Positions 43,781 to 52,649 of a stretch of DNA of 64,000 bases are shown here, one piece after another. Position 1 is the first letter of the stretch. Each line of letters begins with the position of its first letter. The notes under the pieces were generated by a model, which saw nothing but the letters and a program-made list of their open reading frames with translations, ran no database searches and was not told the DNA's origin. The stretch is from Desulfarculus sp. (GTDB taxonomy: Bacteria > Desulfobacterota > Desulfarculia > Desulfarculales > Desulfarculaceae): assembly GCA_003605055.1 (NCBI GenBank), contig QZKP01000048.1, forward strand, positions 1 to 64,000, given 5' to 3'. Made by a program: the position numbers and the translations under genes.

Positions 43781-44938
43781 TTGGCAAAGCGCAAGATATG
43801 CACCATCGTGGCCAGCCGGGCCAACTACGGCCGGGTGAAGTCGCTCTTGGAGTCGGTGCAGAAGCATCCCGATCTGGAGTTGCAGCTCATCGTAGGGGCC
43901 TCGGGCCTCTTGTACCGCTTCGGACAGGTGGTCAACGTCATCGAGCGGGACGGCTTCCCGGTCAACGCTCGAGTGTACTCCATCGTGGAGGGCGAGAACC
44001 TCACCACCATGGCCAAGTCCACCGGCCTGGCCATCCAGGAGCTGGCCACCCTGTTCGAGAACCTGCGGCCGGATGTGGTGGTCACCGTGGCCGACCGCTT
44101 CGAGACCATGGGCACCGCCGTGGCCGCCAGCTACATGAACATCTGCCTGGCCCACACCCAGGGCGGCGAGGTGAGCGGGTCCATTGACGAAAGCGTGCGC
44201 CACGCCATCAGCAAGCTGGCCCATCTGCACTTCCCGGCCAACCAGGAGGCGGCCGACATCCTGGTGCGCATGGGCGAGGACCCGGCGCGCATCTTCGTCA
44301 CCGGCTGCCCGGCCATTGACCTGGCCGCCCGGGCGCCCAAAGAGATCGGCCCGGAGTTCTTCGCCCGCTATGGCGGGGTGGGTCCGGCCATGGACCTGAA
44401 CCGGCCTTACCTGGTGGTGCTGCAGCACCCGGTGACCACCGAGTTCGGCCAGGGCATAGACCAGATCAACCAAACCCTGGCGGCGGTGAACCAGGCCGGG
44501 ATGCAGACCGTATGGCTGTGGCCCAACGTGGACGCCGGCAGCGACGACATATCCAAGGGCCTGCGCATGTTCCGGGAGCGCAACCCCGAAGCGCCCATCC
44601 ACTTCTACCGCAACTTCACGCCCGAGGATTACGTGACCCTGATCGCTAACTGCGCCTGTCTGGTGGGCAACTCCTCCAGCGCCATCCGGGAGGGATCCTT
44701 CCTGGGCACGCCCGCGGTAAACATCGGCTCCCGGCAGACCGGCCGCACCCGCGGGCCTAACGTAGCCGACGCGGGCTACACCGCGCAGGGCATCGCCGAG
44801 GCCATCCGGGCCCAGGTGGCCCATGGCCCCTACCCTTCGGCCTCCATCTACGGCGACGGGCGCGCCGGCGAACGCATGGCCCAGGTGCTGGCCACGGCCG
44901 AGGTGAGCATCCAAAAACAGTTTTTCCTGCGGGGCTGA
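43781..44938 (+). CDS. UDP-N-acetylglucosamine 2-epimerase, hydrolysing (NeuC/LegG family)
   Basis: 385 residues from TTG 43781, preceded by GAGGACTGAG. VASRANYGRVKSLLESV, then VTVADRFETMGTAVAASY, HTQGGEVSGSIDESVRHAI and VGNSSSAIREGSFLGTPAVN are the epimerase landmarks. NeuC/LegG enzymes turn UDP-GlcNAc (or a 4-amino-6-deoxy derivative) into free ManNAc-type sugar plus UDP, the substrate of the NeuB encoded just upstream. No separate LegB/LegC genes are adjacent. Confidence 0.93.
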   Translation: MAKRKICTIVASRANYGRVKSLLESVQKHPDLELQLIVGASGLLYRFGQVVNVIERDGFPVNARVYSIVEGENLTTMAKSTGLAIQELATLFENLRPDVVVTVADRFETMGTAVAASYMNICLAHTQGGEVSGSIDESVRHAISKLAHLHFPANQEAADILVRMGEDPARIFVTGCPAIDLAARAPKEIGPEFFARYGGVGPAMDLNRPYLVVLQHPVTTEFGQGIDQINQTLAAVNQAGMQTVWLWPNVDAGSDDISKGLRMFRERNPEAPIHFYRNFTPEDYVTLIANCACLVGNSSSAIREGSFLGTPAVNIGSRQTGRTRGPNVADAGYTAQGIAEAIRAQVAHGPYPSASIYGDGRAGERMAQVLATAEVSIQKQFFLRG

Positions 44939-44986
44939 ACCCTGGCGCGCGGCCCCGGCGTCAAAGGCCATAGGAGAGGGGCAGCC

Positions 44987-45559
44987 ATGAATTCTAAGCT
45001 TCCCTGGGCTGTTTTGCGGTCCCTGGCCCTGGGCTTGGTCGTAGCGGGCCTGTTCGCGCTCTGCCTCTATTTGCAACCCGCACCCAACCCCTTGATGGGG
45101 GCCGTGGCCAGCGGCGACCTCGAACGGGCCCGCAGCATCCTGGACAAGCATCCCGGGCTGATCAACGCCCGCTTCATGGGCCGCACCGCCTTGCATCTGG
45201 CCGCCGCGCAAAACGACCTGCCCATGGCCAAAATGCTCCTGGACCGCGGCGCCGACCCCCTGGCCCGGGACGCCTGCGGCAACACGCCCCTGCACGCAGC
45301 AGCCTGGGGCATGGGCAAACAGACTCTGGTTCTATTATTGGTCCGCGGCCGGTCCCACTCGCCGGTCAACAACTGGGGCGACACCCCCCTGCACCTGGCC
45401 GCCTACGTCACATCCAGCCCTTATTCCCTAGAGAACGCCCGCGACCTGGTGCAGGCCGGGGCCGACCGCCAGGCCGTGGACCAGGCAGGATACACGCCCC
45501 TGCAGTTGGCTCATTTGATGCAAAACCTGCCCGTGATACACCTTCTGGGCACGCCTTAG
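44987..45559 (+). CDS. Membrane-anchored ankyrin-repeat protein
   Basis: 190 residues. One N-terminal membrane segment (about 8-27, LRSLALGLVVAGLFALCLYL), then about four ankyrin repeats: MGRTALHLAAAQNDLPMAKMLLDRG, CGNTPLHAAAWG, WGDTPLHLAAYV and AGYTPLQLAHLM. Good ribosome-binding site AGGAGAGG. Ankyrin repeats mediate protein binding; nothing enzymatic is visible. Placed between NeuC and a GT-C membrane protein, it could scaffold glycan enzymes at the membrane, but that is speculation. Confidence 0.8.
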   Translation: MNSKLPWAVLRSLALGLVVAGLFALCLYLQPAPNPLMGAVASGDLERARSILDKHPGLINARFMGRTALHLAAAQNDLPMAKMLLDRGADPLARDACGNTPLHAAAWGMGKQTLVLLLVRGRSHSPVNNWGDTPLHLAAYVTSSPYSLENARDLVQAGADRQAVDQAGYTPLQLAHLMQNLPVIHLLGTP

Positions 45560-45569
45560 CCCCGGCCGG

Positions 45570-47027
45570 ATGAAAATGGACGCCGCTTCCACGCAGACCG
45601 CCCCCCCGGCAGACTCCCGCCTGCGGGCGACCGACGCCAGGCCCGGCCGGCTGGGGCGGCGCTTGCTGCTGTGCTTGGCGCTGGCCGCCTTGCTGCGCCT
45701 GTTCCTGGGCGGCGGCCTTTTCTGGGCCAGCGGCCAGCCCAGCCCGGAGCTGGCCCTGCAGGCCGTGGGTCAGAGGCTCCTGGCGCCGGACTCCGTGCGC
45801 TACCATGAGACCGCCCGTTCGTTCACGCGGTATTGGCGGGGCCAGCTCCCTGACTTTTCACCGGGCCTGACCCCGGAGTACCTGGGCTATCCCCTGCTCT
45901 TGGGCGCCCTCTACCACCTGACCGTCCCCCATCCCCTGGTGGGTGTGGCCCTGAATGCCCTGTGCTTTTTTCTTATGAGCCTGTTGGCCCACGGCCTGGC
46001 GGTTCGCCTGGGGCGGAGGCCCGCAGGGGCGGCCTTTGCCGCCCTGTTGGTGGCGCTGTGGCCCCCCTCCCTGGCCTACTCCTCGGTTCTGCTCAAGGAC
46101 TCCATCTTTCTCTTGTGCGTCATGGCCATGCTGTTTCTGCTGGTCAGCCTGGTGCAGCCCCTGGACCGGCGCGACCTTTGGAAGGCCGCCCTGGGCCTGG
46201 CGCCCTGCGCCTGGCTGGCCATGAACCTGCGCCAAGACTTTGTGCCGCTGGGGCTGGCGGCGGCCTGCGCCGGGGCCCTGTTGGCCCTGGCCGAAGCGGT
46301 GCGCAGAAAGCGGGCAGCTTGGGGCCTGGTGATCCTGGCGGCCTGGCTGGCCGTGGCCGGCGCGTCCTGGCTCAGCTATTGCTACCCCCTGGGGCCCACC
46401 TATTATCAGAAGATAACCGCCTCCAAGTCCAAACCGCAGGCCGGCCTGAAGGGCGCCTGGCCAGAGGTAAAGGCCCAGCCTCCGGTTTGGCAACAGGCCT
46501 CGGTGTGGGACGTGACGCTGCGGTTGATGCGCCAGACGGCCCTCAAAGGCTGGCACCAACTCTGGGCCAAGCGCTGGCTCTATGCAACGGTGAGCTCGGC
46601 CAGCCTCTCGCCCCAAGACATGCTCATCATCACCGGCCCCAAGTCCCTGGCCGTTCTGCTGGGGGCAAGCCTGCGCAACCTGTTCCTGTTCCCCGACCCC
46701 TGGCAGCGCTGGCCCAGCAGCGCGGGAAACGACCTGCTGCGGCTGGCCATCACCGCCCAGGCCCTGTTGTGGTACGCCCTGCTGGCGGCCGCGGTGCTGG
46801 GCCTGGTCGCGGCCCTGCGCCGGCGGCTGCGGCCTGCCTGCCTGCTCCTGTTCTGGGTGCTGGGGATCGGACTGCTCTTGGCCGTGGTGGTGACCAACCT
46901 GGGCACCCTCTACCGCCTGCGGGACCTAGTCATGCTGCCTCTGCTCACGGTAGTCTCGCTGCGTCCCTTTGTCTGGCTGGGAAACTGGGTCGCACTGGCA
47001 GGGCCGGCTAGGTCCGCGACTGGATAG
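45570..47027 (+). CDS. Polytopic membrane protein, GT-C/PMT (ArnT-like) glycosyltransferase
   Basis: 485 residues, about ten membrane helices. LLAPDSVRYHETARSF near residue 70 is the acidic periplasmic loop that usually holds the catalytic Asp of GT-C enzymes, and GYPLLLGALYHLTVPHP follows as in the PMT_2 family. It probably transfers a sugar from a polyprenyl phosphate donor on the periplasmic side. Its last 20 bases overlap the end of the convergent GT4 gene. Family likely, substrate unknown. Confidence 0.72.
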   Translation: MKMDAASTQTAPPADSRLRATDARPGRLGRRLLLCLALAALLRLFLGGGLFWASGQPSPELALQAVGQRLLAPDSVRYHETARSFTRYWRGQLPDFSPGLTPEYLGYPLLLGALYHLTVPHPLVGVALNALCFFLMSLLAHGLAVRLGRRPAGAAFAALLVALWPPSLAYSSVLLKDSIFLLCVMAMLFLLVSLVQPLDRRDLWKAALGLAPCAWLAMNLRQDFVPLGLAAACAGALLALAEAVRRKRAAWGLVILAAWLAVAGASWLSYCYPLGPTYYQKITASKSKPQAGLKGAWPEVKAQPPVWQQASVWDVTLRLMRQTALKGWHQLWAKRWLYATVSSASLSPQDMLIITGPKSLAVLLGASLRNLFLFPDPWQRWPSSAGNDLLRLAITAQALLWYALLAAAVLGLVAALRRRLRPACLLLFWVLGIGLLLAVVVTNLGTLYRLRDLVMLPLLTVVSLRPFVWLGNWVALAGPARSATG

Positions 47028-48183
47028 CCTGCGTCAGGGCCTGGCAGGTGCGCTGGGCCAGGAGGACGGGGCTGAAGTTCTCCACTATGCGCCGGCGGGC
47101 CCGCTGGCCCAGGGCGGCGCGCTCCTCTGGCGCCAGGCGGACGGCCCCCAGCAGGGCCTGGGCCAGGGCCGGGGGGTCCCCCGGCGGCGCCACCAGCCCG
47201 CAGCCGCCCAGCACCTGGGCCGCGTCCCCCACCTGGGTCACCACGCAGACCCGCTCGCAGGCCATGGCCTCGGCCACCACGTTGGGAAAGCCCTCGCCGT
47301 ACAGGGAGGCGCTGCACAGCACGTCCAGGGCTCTGTATATCTGCTCCACCCGCTCCCGCCCGGGCAGCCAGAGCAGGCGCTGTGCCAGGCCCAGGCCCCC
47401 GGCCAGGGAGGCCAGGCGATTGCGGTATTCAGCCGGGCCGTCGCCCAGGCACAGGAAGCGGGCCCGGGGCTCCTGGGCCGCCACCAGGGCTGCGGCCTTT
47501 ATGAAGTTGGGGTGGTCCTTCATGGGGTCCAGGCGGCCCACCAGGCCCACGAGCAGCTCCTGCGTCCCCAGGCCCAGCTCCCGGCGCAGCTCCTGGCCGG
47601 CCTGGGGCTGGGGGCAAAAGCGCTCGGTGTCTACGGCGTTGGGGATCATCCGCAAGCGCTTGTCGGGGAAGCCGGCCGCCCGCACGTGCTCCAGGCCGGC
47701 CTGGGAGTTGCAAATGATCAGCTCCGCCCCCCGGGCCAGCACCCGCTCCAGGCCGAAGACCCGTCGGTCCAGCCAGCCGTAGCGACTCAGGTCCATGTCC
47801 GAGGCCCGCACCCCCCAGACCACGGCCAGGCCGCCCAGCAGCGGCTTGAGCAACACCGCCAGGGCGTTGGGCACGTCCAGGTAGCTGTGCAGCACCTGGG
47901 CCCGCTGGCCCCGGATGGCCCGCAGCAGGCGGGGCAGAAAGGCCAGCAGGTCCCAGCGACCCTTCTTGTCCAGGATCACCAGCGAGCAGCCGGACTGGCG
48001 CAGTTCGGCCTCCAGGGGGCCCTGGGGATAGAACACCAGCACCGAGACCTGGTGCCCCAGGCGCACCATCTCCCGGGCCAGCAGCACCACCTGGCGCTCG
48101 GCGCCCCCGTAGTTCAGGGAGCGCAGCAGAAAACACACCCGCAAGGGCGCTGGTTTTTGTTCAGCCGGTGACAATATCCGCAT
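47008..48183 (-). CDS. Family 4 glycosyltransferase
   Basis: 391 residues from ATG 48183 (TTGGAG upstream); an ATG at 48225 is the alternative. The frame remains open to 48948 as antisense to the methyltransferase gene. RVCFLLRSLNYGGAERQVVL is the GT4 N-domain, VGLVGRLDPMKDHPNFI the linker and EGFPNVVAEAMACERVCV the donor motif. Similar in style to the two GT4 genes at 50199 and 51350. Last gene of a seven-gene minus-strand run; its 3' end overlaps the convergent membrane-protein gene by 20 bp. Confidence 0.9.
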   Translation of the reverse strand: MRILSPAEQKPAPLRVCFLLRSLNYGGAERQVVLLAREMVRLGHQVSVLVFYPQGPLEAELRQSGCSLVILDKKGRWDLLAFLPRLLRAIRGQRAQVLHSYLDVPNALAVLLKPLLGGLAVVWGVRASDMDLSRYGWLDRRVFGLERVLARGAELIICNSQAGLEHVRAAGFPDKRLRMIPNAVDTERFCPQPQAGQELRRELGLGTQELLVGLVGRLDPMKDHPNFIKAAALVAAQEPRARFLCLGDGPAEYRNRLASLAGGLGLAQRLLWLPGRERVEQIYRALDVLCSASLYGEGFPNVVAEAMACERVCVVTQVGDAAQVLGGCGLVAPPGDPPALAQALLGAVRLAPEERAALGQRARRRIVENFSPVLLAQRTCQALTQAIQSRT

Positions 48184-48266
48184 AGACTCCAAGTCAAGGG
48201 GCGGCCAGTCCTCCGCCAGGGTCATGGTGCCAAAAGCCGCGGCCTCGGGCAACCGCCGCCCTCCGC

Positions 48267-49220
48267 CTACTGGGCCAGCAGCACGTAGTGGGCCCCCAGT
48301 TGCCTGATGAGGGGCGTGGCCGCGCCCAGGCGCTCCAGGGCCCGGGCCGCGGCCGGGCCCGGCCAGCGATAGACCGGCCGCGGGGCGAAGGTGCGGTATA
48401 GCACCCGGAAGCGCCGGAAGCCGTAGCCGCGCAGCATAGCCCTCAGGCTGGCGGTGCTGAACATCCGCTCGTTGGTCATCATCAACTCGCGGCCGGTGGC
48501 CGGGTCCTTGAAGCGGGCCGGGAACAGCCAATAGTCTCCCTGGCGGTATTCCTCGGGCGCCCGGCCGCGCCGGCGGAAATGGTCCTGGCGCTCGACGTCC
48601 ACCTGCCGCCGCACCAGCGGGTTGCGCACGTTGGACTCGCCCACCCCCAGCCAGCCGCCCGGTGCCAGGGCCGCCCGCGCCAGGGGCCAGAACTCCTCCA
48701 GCGGATGTATGTGCGACACCGCCTCGGCCACCCAGATCAGGTCGAAGCGGGGCTGGTCCTGCTGCGCCGCCAGAAAAGAAAAGAGGTCCTGGTAGTAAAA
48801 GCGCAGGGCCAGCTCCGCGCCGCTGGCCGCGTGGGCCTGGGCCAGCTCTTGGGCGATGGCCACGCTGCGCTCGGTGACGTCTACCCCCTGCACCTCCGCG
48901 CCCAGCAGGCCCAGGAGCAGGGATTGATAGCCGGTGCCGCAGCCGCAATCCAGCACGCGCGTTCCCCGCGGCCGGGCCAGGACCATGGCCGCGGCCGGCT
49001 CCAGGCGGTTGGCCAGCAAATGGCGGCGGTACTGGTAGGCCGGGCCCGCAAAGTCGCCGCCGAAAATCTTGATGAGGCTTTTATACTGGCGGGCCGTCTC
49101 CGGCCGGTCCAAGGGCGCAGTGAGAGCGCGCAGATGGTCGAAATAGCGCAGGCAGACCTCCTGGGGGCCGGCGCCGGCGGGCGCGGCGAAGCGGGCAACC
49201 GGCGGCAGGCCCTCAGGCAT
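48267..49220 (-). CDS. Class I SAM methyltransferase
   Basis: 317 residues from ATG 49220; a TTG at 49262 would add 14. RVLDCGCGTGYQSLLLGLL is motif I, VQGVDVTERSVAIAQE the acidic motif and DLIWVAEAVSHIHPLEEFW the post-motif, giving a UbiE/Methyltransf_11 pattern. It sits beside another methyltransferase and GT4 genes, which fits sugar or lipid-carrier methylation, possibly the end-capping of a glycan. Confidence 0.85.
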   Translation of the reverse strand: MPEGLPPVARFAAPAGAGPQEVCLRYFDHLRALTAPLDRPETARQYKSLIKIFGGDFAGPAYQYRRHLLANRLEPAAAMVLARPRGTRVLDCGCGTGYQSLLLGLLGAEVQGVDVTERSVAIAQELAQAHAASGAELALRFYYQDLFSFLAAQQDQPRFDLIWVAEAVSHIHPLEEFWPLARAALAPGGWLGVGESNVRNPLVRRQVDVERQDHFRRRGRAPEEYRQGDYWLFPARFKDPATGRELMMTNERMFSTASLRAMLRGYGFRRFRVLYRTFAPRPVYRWPGPAAARALERLGAATPLIRQLGAHYVLLAQ

Positions 49221-49271
49221 GGCCCCCGCCCGGCTTCGGGAAAATTGCGCGCGTGCAGTCAAGGTGCATGC

Positions 49272-50138
49272 TCAGTACTCCAACTCGGCGGCCAGGCCCG
49301 CGGCCCGCGCCCCGCCGTGGGCCTGGGCCCGAACGGCCCAGCGGCGCTGGCCTTTGCCCAAAACGCTGAAGCACATATCTTCCGGTGCTGGTCCTACATT
49401 GTCCACCAACAACAGCAGCCCTTGCGGCCGTAAGCTTCGCCACAGATGGCCCAGGGCCAGGGCCAGTTGTTCGCGGCCGAAGTACTCCGGGTTGAGCAGG
49501 TTGGCCGCCTTGATCAGGTCCAGCGGCGGGCCGGGCCAGGGCCGGAACACGTCGTAGGCTTGGATCACAATGCGGTGGTCCTGGCGGGCGGCCCGCTCCA
49601 ACTCGGGCTGCACCAGGCGCAAGCGCCGGGCCTGGACGCCGGGCGCCGGGCCGGACAACAAGCGGCCGGCCAGCCAGCGGCTCAGGGGGCCGGCGCCGGC
49701 CATCTCGCCGTAGGCCAGCAGACGCGGGCCTACCCCCAGCAGCACCTCGCCCCCCGGCCCTAGAAAATACCCGCGCCGGCCCTGCTGGGCAAAGCCCACC
49801 TCCAGAAATGCGTCGGTGACGTAATAGCGGGCGAAGCAACCCTGCATCTGCTCCATCAGCTCCAGGCTGGTCACCCCATCCGCGGCGCCCACGTCCAGGA
49901 CCGTGGGTTCGGCCGCGGCCAGCAGGCCCAGGGCGGCCTGGTCCGCGTCCCGGTGCCGGCCGGGCGCGGTGGTCTTCCAGGTGGCCCCCACCTTCAGGGC
50001 CGAAACCAGCCGGGCGAACTCGGCCCGGCCGGCGGGCGGCTCCGGCCCGGCCAGGGGCGTGGGGTCCGGGCCGCTGGGCAGCAGGCGGCACAGCCAGGCC
50101 GGCCAGGCGCCCTGCTTGAGTTTTACGGGCAGGCGCAT
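49272..50138 (-). CDS. Predicted SAM-dependent methyltransferase-like protein
   Basis: 288 residues. VLDVGAADGVTSLELMEQM looks like motif I, and LDLIKAANLLNPEYFG precedes LRPQGLLLLVDNVG as in methyltransferase beta-strands. A long insertion (about 115-190) separates these parts. Less typical than the neighbour at 48267; it may be a divergent methyltransferase. 51 bp before the next gene in the run. Confidence 0.6.
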   Translation of the reverse strand: MRLPVKLKQGAWPAWLCRLLPSGPDPTPLAGPEPPAGRAEFARLVSALKVGATWKTTAPGRHRDADQAALGLLAAAEPTVLDVGAADGVTSLELMEQMQGCFARYYVTDAFLEVGFAQQGRRGYFLGPGGEVLLGVGPRLLAYGEMAGAGPLSRWLAGRLLSGPAPGVQARRLRLVQPELERAARQDHRIVIQAYDVFRPWPGPPLDLIKAANLLNPEYFGREQLALALGHLWRSLRPQGLLLLVDNVGPAPEDMCFSVLGKGQRRWAVRAQAHGGARAAGLAAELEY

Positions 50139-50198
50139 GGTGGCGGTGCCATCCTGGGACCAGGCTTCCCGGCGGCGAAACCCGCCGGGGCGGGTAGA

Positions 50199-51353
50199 TC
50201 AGTGGGCATGGCTGGGCAGCAGAAAGCGGTGGTAGAGGTTCTGGAAGGCCCGGGCCATGACCGCCAGGGAGTACTTTTCCACGATGCGCCGCCGCGCCGC
50301 CAGGCCCAGGTCCCGGCGCTCCTGGGTAGAAAGCGAAAGGACGGCCTTGAGCGAGTTAGCCAGGGCCATGGGCTGGCGCGGCGGCACCACCAGGCCGGTG
50401 TCGCCCACCAGGCGTCCGCTGTCCCCCACCCGGGTGACCACATTGGGCACGCCGGTGGCCATGGCCTCGCCCACGGCGTTGGAAAGGCCCTCGCCGAAGG
50501 CGCTGGAGGATACGTGCACGTCCAAGGCCTTGAGCCAGCGCGGCACGTCCTGGCGCCGGCCCTCCAGGAAAAAGTGGCCGGCCAGGGGCGGGGTCACGGC
50601 GGCGCGCAGCTTGGGGTTGTTCGGCTCCATGCCCAGGCCCAGGGTCACGAAGCGGGCCCGGGGAAATTCGCGAATCACCTCGGCGGCGGCCTTGAGCAGC
50701 GACCGGTGGTCCTTCATGGGGTCGAAGCGGGCCACCTTGCCGATGAGCAGGTGCTCCTGGTTCAGGTCCAGCTCCGCGCGCAGCTCGGCGCGCACCTGCG
50801 GATCGGGCCGGTAGTTCTCGGTGTCAAAGCCGTTGGGGATAACCAGCATGGTGCTCCGGGGGTAGCCCTGGGCCACATGGAACTCCACCCCCACGTAGCT
50901 GTTGGAGACGATGGCCACCGGCTGCCGGGAGGCCAGCACGCAGGCCTTGACCAACAGGCGGGTGCTGGGGCCGTATTTGTCCATCTCCATGTTGGAGCAG
51001 AAAACGCCCCAGATCACCGGCCCCACCCCGGCCAAGCGGGCCGCGGCCAGGCCCAGCAGGTTGGCATGGTACATCCAGCCCTGCACCAGGTCCGGCCGCA
51101 TGCGGCGCAGGATGCGTGCCAGGCGCTCCACGCCCTTGTGCACCGCTCCCACCGTAGGCTCCAGGCCCAGGTTCACCACCTCGGCGCCGGCCCGCCGCAT
51201 GGCCTCGGCCAAGGGGCCCTCGGGCCCCAGGCCCACCACCGTGTGCCTGAACTGCTCTGGATCGCTGGCCGCGATCAGGCGCACCAGTTGAATCTCCGCC
51301 CCGCCCACCATGGTGGTGGTGATCACGTGCAGCACTCGGTGCGGCCGGCTCAT
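50199..51353 (-). CDS. Family 4 glycosyltransferase (tandem copy A)
   Basis: 384 residues from ATG 51353, which overlaps the stop of copy B as ATGA; GGGGGGGA is upstream. VLHVITTTMVGGAEIQLVRL is the acceptor-domain start, GKVARFDPMKDHRSLLKAA the linker and EGLSNAVGEAMATGVPNV the donor motif. Nearly the same motif wording as copy B (51350-52549), so the two arose by tandem duplication. Probably add consecutive sugars of the same glycan. Confidence 0.9.
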   Translation of the reverse strand: MSRPHRVLHVITTTMVGGAEIQLVRLIAASDPEQFRHTVVGLGPEGPLAEAMRRAGAEVVNLGLEPTVGAVHKGVERLARILRRMRPDLVQGWMYHANLLGLAAARLAGVGPVIWGVFCSNMEMDKYGPSTRLLVKACVLASRQPVAIVSNSYVGVEFHVAQGYPRSTMLVIPNGFDTENYRPDPQVRAELRAELDLNQEHLLIGKVARFDPMKDHRSLLKAAAEVIREFPRARFVTLGLGMEPNNPKLRAAVTPPLAGHFFLEGRRQDVPRWLKALDVHVSSSAFGEGLSNAVGEAMATGVPNVVTRVGDSGRLVGDTGLVVPPRQPMALANSLKAVLSLSTQERRDLGLAARRRIVEKYSLAVMARAFQNLYHRFLLPSHAH

Positions 51354-52549
51354 GAATTCCCCCCCGGCTGGGGCCAAAACGCCGGCCGCAACAGGCTGCC
51401 AGCCGCCTGGGAGGTCAACAGCTCCTCGTATAGCTGGTCAAAGGCCCGGGCCATGGTTTGCTGGGAGAATTTTTCTTGGATGCGGGCGCGGGCCCGCTGA
51501 CCCAGGGCCAGACGCTGCTCCCGCGGCAGGGTCAGGATATCCTCCATGGCCTGGGCCAGCTCGGCCGGCCGCCGCGGGGGCACCGACCGGCCGGTGTCTC
51601 CCACCAACAGCACGTTGTCCCCCACCTGGGTCACCACGTTGGGGATGCCCGCGGCCATGGACTCGCCCACGGCGTTGGACAGCCCCTCGCCAAAGGCGCT
51701 GCTGGACACGTGCAGATCCATGGCCGCCAGCCAAGGGGTAACGTTCTCCTGGCGCCCCAGCAGGTGGCAGCGCCCGGCCAGGGGCAGATTCAACACCCGT
51801 TCCAGGGCCGGGTTGCTCTCGGTCATGTCCAGGCCCAGCAGCACGAAATGCACATTGCGCAGGCGGCGGGCCACCTGGGTGGCCGCCTCCAGGAAGGTGG
51901 CGTGGTCCTTCATGGGATCGAAGCGGGCCATGTGCCCCACCAACAGGTCATCCTTGGCCATGCCCAGGCGGCGGCGCGGGGCCTGAGCCAGGCGCTTGCC
52001 ATCGCCGCCGGCCGGAACGCGGAAGCCATTGTAGATCACTCGCATGGTCTGGGCGGGGTAACCCTGGCGCAGGTGGAAGTCCACCCCCCGCTGGCTGTTG
52101 GAGACGATGGCCGTGGGCCAGCGGGAGAGCAGGGCGCAGACCTTGACCAGCAGGCGGGTGCCCTGCCGGTACAGCCCCAGGTTCATGTCCGAGCAGCGCA
52201 GGCCCCAGATCACCGGCCTCACCCCGGCCAGGCGGGAGGCCAGCAGGGCCATAAGGTTGGCGTGGTACATCCAGCCCTGCACCAAGTCCGGCCGCTGGTT
52301 GCGCATGATGGCCACCAGGCGCAGCAGGCCGGCCACCCCCTTGTGCAGCGAGGGCTCCAGGTCCAGGCTGAGCACCTGCGCGCCGGCCCGGCGCATCTCG
52401 CCGGCCAACAGGCCCTCCGGGGTCAGACCCACCACCAGGTGCTGGAAGCGCCGGGGGTCGCTGGCCGCGATCAGGCGGGCCAGTTGCACCTCGGCGCCGC
52501 CCACGGTGGTAGTGGTGATGACGTGCAGGACCTTGCGGGGCTGGCTCAT
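51350..52549 (-). CDS. Family 4 glycosyltransferase (tandem copy B)
   Basis: 399 residues. VLHVITTTTVGGAEVQLARL, GHMARFDPMKDHATFLEAA and EGLSNAVGESMAAGIPNV mark a GT4. It shares long runs with copy A, including the WGL/VF.CS(N/D)M region and the WMYHANL motif. The two genes overlap by 4 bp. It has a short C-terminal extension. Substrate not known. Confidence 0.9.
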   Translation of the reverse strand: MSQPRKVLHVITTTTVGGAEVQLARLIAASDPRRFQHLVVGLTPEGLLAGEMRRAGAQVLSLDLEPSLHKGVAGLLRLVAIMRNQRPDLVQGWMYHANLMALLASRLAGVRPVIWGLRCSDMNLGLYRQGTRLLVKVCALLSRWPTAIVSNSQRGVDFHLRQGYPAQTMRVIYNGFRVPAGGDGKRLAQAPRRRLGMAKDDLLVGHMARFDPMKDHATFLEAATQVARRLRNVHFVLLGLDMTESNPALERVLNLPLAGRCHLLGRQENVTPWLAAMDLHVSSSAFGEGLSNAVGESMAAGIPNVVTQVGDNVLLVGDTGRSVPPRRPAELAQAMEDILTLPREQRLALGQRARARIQEKFSQQTMARAFDQLYEELLTSQAAGSLLRPAFWPQPGGNS

Positions 52550-52649
52550 GAAGTTACCTTGCTGGAATCAGTGGCCTTTCCGTCTGCAATATGCCCTCAG
52601 GCCGCAAGCAAAGTCAACCTCGGCCCGGCCGGCGAGCCGCCCAGGGGGT

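Noticed and set aside
43529-45295. 588-codon minus-strand open frame
   Set aside because: Antisense to NeuB/NeuC/ankyrin genes, with no recognisable motif and low-complexity His/Gly/Gln content.
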